Of a DNA stretch of 6,795 nt, positions 1-5,400 are shown one piece after another. The notes beneath the pieces were generated by a model. The model saw only the letters and a list, made by a program, of their open reading frames with translations. It ran no database searches and had not been told where the DNA came from. The stretch is from assembly GCA_965217075.1 (NCBI GenBank), contig CBDCHC010000014.1:1-6795 (forward strand). The letters run 5' to 3'. The DNA is from CBDCHC01 sp965217075. GTDB taxonomy: Bacteria > Pseudomonadota > Gammaproteobacteria > PS1 > Pseudothioglobaceae. Numbering within the stretch: position 1 is the first letter of the stretch; each line of letters begins with the position of its first letter. A program made the position numbers and the translations under genes.

Positions 1-105
1 ATAACTGTAAGTGTAGCCGCAGACGTTGCTAATAGTGTTGCTACTGCAACGCTTACTACCTCAGCAGCTACTAGCACTCAAAATTATGACTTTGAGCCAC
101 CAGCT
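1..105 (+). repeat. Tail of a C-type Ig-like repeat shared with the downstream adhesin
   Basis: Aligned by eye with 5893-5997, 102 of 105 bases are identical; the differences are at 26, 36 and 96. The encoded end ATSTQNYDFEPPA is the same linker that closes each C module of the downstream gene. It shows that the upstream gene carries the same repeat family before the window starts. After 105 the sequence becomes unique to the upstream gene. Confidence 0.9.
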
Positions 106-1005
106 GTAGTTAGTATAACTCCTACTACAATTATTTTTGATGAAGCAGTTAATATAAATACTTTTACACAAGATTTTGGTTTAGCAACTAGCAAACTTAC
201 TCTAGCTAATGGTAAAACTTTTGGTACCGGTGCAACTATAGCAGCTGATATAGATACAGCAGCACACAGCATTGTTATAACAAATATTGACACTGATGTT
301 AATGGTACTTATACTAAATTAAGTGCTACTGCAGTAGCAGGCTTAACTATTACTGGTGATTTTGATCCAACACCTGATAATATTAATAATAACATTGACA
401 CTAGTAAAGCTGTATATAGTTATACTAATAATAATGGTGAAACTTGGTATTTATGGGCTAGAAATACTAGCGGATACCATATCTCTAAATTAGGTAGTAC
501 TGCTAAATGGTTTTGGGAAGGTGCTGATTCTGTCGATGATTTAAAACAAAATCCTTGGGAAGTTAGTTCTTGGATGAAATCAACTGCTGCTGCTTATGAC
601 CCAGATTCAACAGAAGTTACTGCTGCCAGCGTGGATGCTTATACTGATAAATTTAGCATTACTGCAGGCACAGGTAGCACAGTTGCAGCAGGTGATACAC
701 TTAACATAGCAGCTAATGCCATAGTAGATAAAGCTGCTAATACTAATGATGCTCTTACTAGCAATATAGTTCCTGATACCATAGTAGGTCTAGTTAGCAC
801 TTGGAAAACTAGTACAGATAATGAAACAGTTACGATTAGGGTAAATAATGATTATGAGTATAATTACACTATAGACTGGGGTGACGGTAGTGTTGAGAGC
901 TCTCAAACAGCTAACGCTACTCATGTCTACGCTACAGCTGGTAATCATCAGATAGCTATTACTGGTGATTATCCAGTAATTAGTTTTGGTGGTGCTTTGG
1001 AATAA
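1..1005 (+). CDS. Giant RTX-type surface adhesin, C-terminal part, upstream frame (5' partial, ends at a frameshift)
   Basis: Open from the first base in frame 1 (334 codons seen) to TAA at 1003-1005; the true start lies outside the window. Residues 1-35 are the end of an Ig-like repeat nearly identical to the C modules of the downstream gene. Residues 36-135 are a diverged Ig-like region (IIFDEAVN, SKLTLANG). Residues 138-192 are rich in Trp (six). Residues 203-255 resemble the last strands of an Ig-like domain (VAAGDTLNIAANAIVDKAAN). Residues 265-330 form a PKD-like fold with WGDGS and the HVYATAG strand, the segment that normally precedes BspA/DUF285 repeats in marine surface proteins. The protein does not end naturally: the frame stops just after GDYPVISFGG, and the expected continuation is in frame +2 (986-2083). 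Together they are one broken or frameshifted adhesin. The ATG at 574 is internal, since the frame is open upstream and codes for the same protein. The role, extracellular attachment, is inferred from domain families. Confidence 0.85.
   Translation: MTVSVAADVANSVATATLTTSAATSTQNYDFEPPAVVSITPTTIIFDEAVNINTFTQDFGLATSKLTLANGKTFGTGATIAADIDTAAHSIVITNIDTDVNGTYTKLSATAVAGLTITGDFDPTPDNINNNIDTSKAVYSYTNNNGETWYLWARNTSGYHISKLGSTAKWFWEGADSVDDLKQNPWEVSSWMKSTAAAYDPDSTEVTAASVDAYTDKFSITAGTGSTVAAGDTLNIAANAIVDKAANTNDALTSNIVPDTIVGLVSTWKTSTDNETVTIRVNNDYEYNYTIDWGDGSVESSQTANATHVYATAGNHQIAITGDYPVISFGGALE
412..576 (+). other. Trp-rich segment within the diverged Ig-like region of adhesin 1
   Basis: Residues 138-192 of the upstream protein contain six Trp (149, 152, 170, 172, 186, 191) and several Tyr, as in ETWYLW and KWFWEG. 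The neighbouring Ig-like repeats of both genes have essentially no Trp. Ig-like strand sequences occur on both sides, so this may be a separate small domain placed in or between Ig-like domains. I do not recognise the family. An exposed aromatic ligand-binding surface is possible but is inference only. Confidence 0.4.
793..987 (+). other. PKD-like domain preceding the BspA repeats
   Basis: The translation shows VSTWKT, a strand region, YNYTIDWGDGS, then THVYATAGNHQIAITGDYPVISF. The WGDG turn and the H-Y-x-x-x-G strand are hallmarks of PKD-type beta-sandwich folds. In BspA-like surface proteins this unit is normally followed directly by a LISIDxWG segment, found here only in the other frame from about 1001. 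That supports the frameshift call. Confidence 0.75.
980..1002 (+). other. Frameshift site inside adhesin 1
   Basis: Frame 1 is open to the stop at 1003-1005, and frame 2 is open from just after its stop at 977-979, so the switch must lie in these 23 bases. Protein context narrows it: frame 1 gives GDYPVISFGGA and frame 2 gives WNNKNTQLISIDSWG. Removing one T from the TTT at 996-998 joins them smoothly as GGAWNNKNTQ. No recognised programmed +1 frameshift signal is visible. It could be a real inactivating indel, a phase-variable tract (though TTT is very short) or a sequencing error. Confidence 0.8.
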
Positions 1006-2083
1006 TAAAAACACTCAATTAATAAGCATTGATAGCTGGGGTAACACAGCATGGCAAAGCTTTAATAAGGCATTTACTTATGCAGTTAATTTAGTTTCTA
1101 TACCTACTAACGCACCTAATTTAAATGGTGTTACTGATGCTAGTTATATGTTTAAGAATGCCAGTAAATTTAATACAGATATCAGCACTTGGGATACAGG
1201 CAAGGTAACTAAGATGTCAGGTATGTTTATTGGTGCCAGCAACTTTAACCAAAACATAGGCGCTTGGGATACATCTCAGGTAACTGATATGAGTTGGATG
1301 TTTAATAATTCCGACAACTTTAACGCAGATATCAGCGCTTGGGATACATCCAAGGTAACTAATATGAGTAATATGTTTTTGTTTGCTACTAAATTTAACG
1401 CAAATATCAGTGCTTGGGATACATCCCAGGTAACTACTATGTCTGGTATATTTAATAGATCTGCTATGTCAATTACTAATATGGATAAAACACTTACAGG
1501 CTGGGCAGACATAAACACAGCTGATGGTGAGACTAGCCTGCAAAATGGTGTTACTTTAGGCGCAGACGGCATAACATATTCTAACGCTACTGCTATGCAG
1601 TATTTAAAAGATACTTATAAGTGGACTACTACTGCTACAATTAAAGCTAATGATGCTAGTTTTACTGTAGGAGATAATACAGCTACTGATACTACTGTTA
1701 CAGATAAAAGCGCCACAACTATTGCGCAAACCATTCATGGTCTTGGCGGCGATGATACTATTATTGGCGGTAGTGCTGCTGATAATATCTACGGCGGAGC
1801 TGGTAATGATACTTTAACTGGTGGCGCTGGAGCTGATATTTTCCACTTTTTATATAACAATACAGGCACTGATACCATTACTGATTTTGTCAGCGGTACT
1901 GATAAATTAGACATTGCAGTATTACTTGATGGGTACGATGCTGATAAATCATTTAGTGATTTTGTAACTCTTAGCACTGGTAAAGTAGTAATTGACATTG
2001 ATGGTAATAGTAGCACTACTGGTGATAGTATTACTATTAATTTAACTAACTCTAATGCTGTAGAAGCTGATTTTGTATTGTAA
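986..2083 (+). CDS. BspA/DUF285 repeats plus RTX and type I secretion C-terminus: 3' part of the same adhesin in the shifted frame
   Basis: This frame continues the 1-1005 protein after a one-base shift. A TTG at 986 could be called as a start, but no ribosome binding site precedes it and the frame begins mid-domain. The first natural residues are about WNNKNTQLISIDSWG, the conserved lead-in to BspA-family repeats. Residues 55-154 are four 25-residue DUF285 repeats (MF..ASKFNTDISTWDT..VT pattern). The C-cap follows (NMDKTLTGWADIN, then GVTLGADGITYSNATA, to DTYKWT). Residues 254-286 are RTX calcium-binding glycine repeats (GGDDTIIGG, NIYGG, AGNDTLTGG, AGADIF). From residue 296, DTITDF...DKLDIAVLL and the end ITINLTNSNAVEADFVL are typical of the uncleaved C-terminal signal of type I secreted adhesins. 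By family, the RTX repeats fold on Ca2+ outside the cell and the tail is exported first. No cysteines are seen. A hairpin lies 30 bases after the TAA. Confidence 0.85.
   Translation: MVVLWNNKNTQLISIDSWGNTAWQSFNKAFTYAVNLVSIPTNAPNLNGVTDASYMFKNASKFNTDISTWDTGKVTKMSGMFIGASNFNQNIGAWDTSQVTDMSWMFNNSDNFNADISAWDTSKVTNMSNMFLFATKFNANISAWDTSQVTTMSGIFNRSAMSITNMDKTLTGWADINTADGETSLQNGVTLGADGITYSNATAMQYLKDTYKWTTTATIKANDASFTVGDNTATDTTVTDKSATTIAQTIHGLGGDDTIIGGSAADNIYGGAGNDTLTGGAGADIFHFLYNNTGTDTITDFVSGTDKLDIAVLLDGYDADKSFSDFVTLSTGKVVIDIDGNSSTTGDSITINLTNSNAVEADFVL
1148..1447 (+). repeat. Four tandem 75-base BspA/DUF285 repeats
   Basis: Units start at 1148, 1223, 1298 and 1373, each 25 codons: MF, four variable residues, then KF or NF, N, a variable residue, xIS/GxWDT, two residues, VTxMS. 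Spacing is exactly 75 bases. A degenerate fifth unit begins at 1448 (IFNRSAMS) and leads into the C-cap. DUF285/BspA repeats form a leucine-rich-repeat-like solenoid used in binding to surfaces or host proteins; the ligand here is unknown. Confidence 0.85.
1745..1843 (+). repeat. RTX glycine-rich calcium-binding nonapeptide repeats
   Basis: The frame reads GGDDTIIGG, SAADNIYGG, AGNDTLTGG, AGADIF: three full GGxGxDxUx-type units and a terminal half unit. This is the short RTX block normal just before a type I secretion signal. Ca2+-dependent folding after export is known for the family. Confidence 0.9.
1871..2080 (+). other. Type I secretion C-terminal target region
   Basis: Starts with DTITDFVSGTDKLDIAVLL, followed by acidic and hydrophobic beta-strand stretches (FVTLSTGKVVIDIDG, then DSITINLTNSN), and ends in small and hydrophobic residues (EADFVL). 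This matches the pattern of uncleaved T1SS target domains of large RTX adhesins (VCA0849-like class). The matching ABC exporter genes are not in the window. Confidence 0.75.
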
Positions 2084-2112
2084 GTAATAATCTAGTTACA
2101 GACAGCACAAGA

Positions 2113-2185
2113 AATAAGGGGACGTTGCCCTTTTTTGGATAGCATTTAGATATTTTAGCATAAAAAAGGGTAACGTCCCCTTATT
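2113..2185 (+). terminator. Long hairpin after adhesin 1: transcription terminator or REP/MITE-like palindrome
   Basis: The left arm 2113-2136 (AATAAGGGGACG...) pairs with the right arm 2162-2185 over 24 bases. The only imperfection is G2127 facing T2171, a G-U wobble in RNA. The loop is 25 bases. It starts 30 bases after the stop codon of adhesin 1, so termination is plausible, and a T-rich stretch follows to 2200. The stem is longer and the loop larger than in usual intrinsic terminators. The GGGGACGT core with AATAA ends looks more like a small palindromic repeat (REP or MITE type). A dual role is possible. Confidence 0.65.
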
Positions 2186-2372
2186 CCTCCTTATTCTTTT
2201 AAGACATTTTAGAGCAGATAAAGTAGATGGTATTATGGATTTAGAAAGTTATATTATTTTATTAGCATTATTAAAAAAATATCGATAATACTATATTTAT
2301 TCTTTTAATATTATATAAATAAATGTTTTATTAGCACATAATAAAAAGTAATAATATTTTTATGCTAAAATA
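2151..2372. repeat. Perfect 16-bp inverted repeat bracketing 190 bp upstream of adhesin 2
   Basis: TATTTTAGCATAAAAA at 2151-2166 is the exact reverse complement of TTTTTATGCTAAAATA at 2357-2372. The left copy overlaps the loop and right arm of the terminator hairpin; the right copy ends 28 bases before the adhesin 2 start codon. A partial third copy (CTAGCATAAA, 2389-2398) touches that start. It could be a pair of regulator sites, recombination sites of a small invertible segment, or chance in AT-rich DNA. Confidence 0.5.
2235..2288 (+). other. Possible 17-codon peptide or remnant of a decayed gene
   Basis: ATG at 2235 to TAA at 2286-2288 encodes a short hydrophobic peptide (MDLESYIILLALLKKYR). 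The same frame is open further upstream without a start (ADKVDGI just before the Met), so it may be the tail of a decayed coding sequence rather than a small protein. No good ribosome binding site is seen. I do not recognise the family. Confidence 0.15.
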
Positions 2373-2380
2373 ATATTTTT
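2350..2380 (+). repeat. 12-base direct repeat, 19-base period
   Basis: AATAATATTTTT occurs at 2350-2361 and again at 2369-2380. The TTTATGCTA arm lies between and overlaps the copies. The location just upstream of the adhesin 2 start fits a regulatory or promoter role, but the sequence is low-complexity and no known operator is recognised. Confidence 0.4.
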
Positions 2381-2398
2381 TTATTTTACTAGCATAAA
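2359..2398 (+). promoter_or_regulatory. Start-proximal 9-bp inverted repeat upstream of adhesin 2
   Basis: TTTATGCTA (2359-2367) and TAGCATAAA (2390-2398) are perfect complements with a 22-base spacer. The second arm ends two bases before the ATG at 2401. There is no Shine-Dalgarno-like purine run in the preceding 25 bases. If transcribed, the hairpin would occlude the initiation region; as DNA it could be an operator. This is a candidate control point only. Confidence 0.4.
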
Positions 2399-2400
2399 TT

Positions 2401-5400
2401 ATGAAAACACTACAAGCAACTCAAAAACAAGCAATACTTGCTGCTAAAGGCTTAACCGTTAGAAAACTCATAGTAAAAAGCGATAAATACGTAACAATTA
2501 GTGATGGTGAACATTATGTGTTGCGTATTAATAAGGATATTAAAAGCTTCATAGCAAAAAAACATGTAAATGATTTAATTTTAACCTTAAGCGATGCTAC
2601 AGAAGTTTTGGTTAAAAATTATTTTACTACATGTGGTAATGAGTTATCTTGTTTAGTTTCTATAGAATTTATTGATACAAATAATCTTAAAAACACTTAT
2701 TACGCTGTTGATTATAAAGACGCTTTTATTTTGCAAGATAATGATAGTTTGTTGTATGCTTATGGTGATAGTAAAACTCTACTAAGTATGATTGAACCAG
2801 AGATTGTAACAGACAGTACTATTGATATTATAGTTACATCACCAACACCAATTACTGCTGAAACAAGCACTACAGCTACTAAGGCAACTACTAGCACTAT
2901 ATTTAGTGATAATAAAGTTATTATTGCTCTTGGCTCTTTAGCTGCTATTGGTTTGTCTGGATCATCTGCTGGTACAGTTGTTGCTATTAATACTATTGTT
3001 AACGGTGTTATTGTTCTTGGTCCTGTTATTGCTGAGAATGATTTAACAGTTGCAATTTATAAAGCTGATGGTAGCTTATTAAAAGATAATATTGATGTTG
3101 CTGATGATGGTTCATTTAGTGTTGATTTAGGTAATTATAAAGGTATTATAATTATTAAAGCCTTTGATACAGATACTACAACAGATGATTATAGAGATGA
3201 AGCAGATGGACAACTTAAAGACTTAGCAGCTGACTTATTAGCAGCGCATTATATTGATGGTAGCGGTGGTACTGTTACAATAAATATTAACCCAATTACA
3301 ACTATTGCTGCACAAAAAGCAGGTATAGCCGCTGATGGTACTGTAGCGCAAACTATCACTGAAACAGCAGTTACAACTAGTAATAAAAACATAGCTAAAG
3401 CACTGGGCTTAGATATTGATATTATCTCAAGCAAAGTAGAAGCTACTATAAATGCTGTTGGAGATGATACTACCACAACAGCTAATAATTACGGCAAAAT
3501 GTTAGCCGCTGTGTCATCCTTAGGCGATGTAACTACAGCAATTACTACTTTAATAGCAGCTATTAACGATAAAGGTGAAGTTGCACCAAGCGTTAAAACA
3601 GATATGATAGATGCCCTTACTGGTAAGAGCGCTATTATAGCTGTAGTTAATAGCATGAATGTTAAATTAATTATTAAATTAACTACTGATAGTGGTATTA
3701 ATGATAATGATAATATAACCAATGACGCTAATATTACTACTGATGCTGGTAGTGTTAGTGTAGAGTATCGCATAAAAGAAGCAAATAGTGAATTCTCTGC
3801 TTGGTTAGATGCTTACGCAGCACCAACTACAGACGGCACTTATACAGTTGCAGCAAGAGATAAAAACAATCCGACAGATACTAACGATTTAACCTTTACT
3901 TTAGATACTACTACTACAGCCCCAACTATTGACTTAGCAGCTGCAAGCGATACTGGCAGCAGCAATACTGATAATATCACTAGCAATACTACCCCAATAA
4001 TAACTGGCACAACTGAAGCAGGCGCTACAGTTAAAATATATAACGGCACTACAGAAGTAGGCAGTGCTACAGCAGATGCTAGTGGTAATTATAGTATCAC
4101 TTTAACTACTCCACTAAATGAAGGAGTAAACAACCTAAGTGCTAAAGCTACAGACACTGCTGGTAATACCAGCGCAGCTAGCACCGCACTTAATATTACG
4201 ATTGATACTACTGGCCCTATATTTACTAGCGAGGCAGTTGCAACTGTAGCAGTTAATAGCAGCAGCGTATACACAGCAAACGCTAGTGATACTAGTAATA
4301 CTAATACAGCTAACACAGTAACTTATGCTATCAGTGGCACTAACGCTAATTTATTTAATATAGACTCAACTACTGGCGCACTAACTTATAAAACAGCCCC
4401 AACTACTACAGCTACTAACAGAGTTACTGTTATAGCCACAGATACCGCTGGTAATAGCACTGACCAAATATTAAACATCACTGTAGTTGATAAAGTCTCA
4501 TTAAATATTACTAACAACCAGAACAAGGATACAATCAATAGTACTGATGGCGATGTTACCTTTACCTTTACTTTTAGCGAAGCAGTAACTGGTTTTGACG
4601 CTACTGATATAAGCGTAAATAACGGCACTAAAGGAAGCTTTACAGGCTCTGGCACTACTTATAGTTTAACAGTAACCCCAGCTACAAACCCTGCAACTGG
4701 CTCTATAACTATAGATGTAGCCGCAGACGCTGCTAATAGCGTTGCTACTGCAACGCTTACTACCTCAGCAGCCACTAGCACTCAAAATTATGACTTTGAA
4801 CCACCAGCTACCCCAACTATTGACTTAGCAGCTGCAAGCGATAGCGGCGATAGTGATAGTGACAAGATTACCAATATTACTACCCCAATAATAACCGGCA
4901 CAGCTGAGGCAGGCGCTACAGTTAAAATATATAACGGCACTACAGAAGTAGGCAGCGCTACAGCAGATGCTAGTGGTAATTATATTATTACTGTAACTGC
5001 GCTTAATGAAGGAACACATAAGCTCACAGCTATTGCCACAGACACTGCTGGTAATACAAGTACAGTTAGTAGTGAGCTTAATATTACCATTGATACTACA
5101 GCGCCAAACACCCCAACTATTGTTTTAGCAACTGCAAGCGATACTGGCAGCAAGACTACTGATAATATAACTAGCAATACCAAGCCAACAATAACCGGCA
5201 CAACTGAAGCAGGCGCTACAGTTAAAATATATAACGACGCTATAGAAGTAGGTACAGGCATTGCAAATGCTAGCGGTGATTATAATATTACCTTAACTAG
5301 CGCACTTAACGAAGGAGTAAACAACCTAAGTGCTAAAGCTACAGACACTGCTGGTAATACCAGCGCAGCTAGCACCGCACTTAATATTACGATTGATACT

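Larger units (their letters stand above)
2084..2400. other. Intergenic region between the two adhesins
   Basis: These 317 very AT-rich bases hold a 24-bp hairpin near the 5' end, a 16-bp inverted repeat spanning most of the region, direct repeats and a start-proximal inverted repeat (each listed separately). The only plus-strand peptide of note is 17 codons at 2235-2288. The word TAGCAT occurs on the + strand at 2140, 2156, 2263 and 2390 and on the - strand at 2362-2367, more than expected by chance in such AT-rich DNA. No confident sigma-70 promoter could be picked, because many TA-rich hexamers fit a -10 box and none has a good -35 box. Confidence 0.7.

Noticed and set aside
986..1000. Independent gene start at TTG 986
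   Set aside because: There is no ribosome binding site, the start falls inside a conserved domain junction, and the upstream frame supplies the missing N-terminal half.
574..1005. Separate 143-codon gene starting at ATG 574
   Set aside because: The same frame is open and coding back to base 1 with continuous domain sequence, so this Met is internal.
84..2016. Minus-strand open frames opposite adhesin 1
   Set aside because: They are antisense to well-supported Ig-like, PKD, BspA and RTX coding sequence and show no recognisable domains.
2281..2350. Sigma-70 promoter for adhesin 2 (for example TATATA near 2312)
   Set aside because: Many hexamers fit a -10 box in this AT-rich DNA and none has a convincing -35 box at the right distance.
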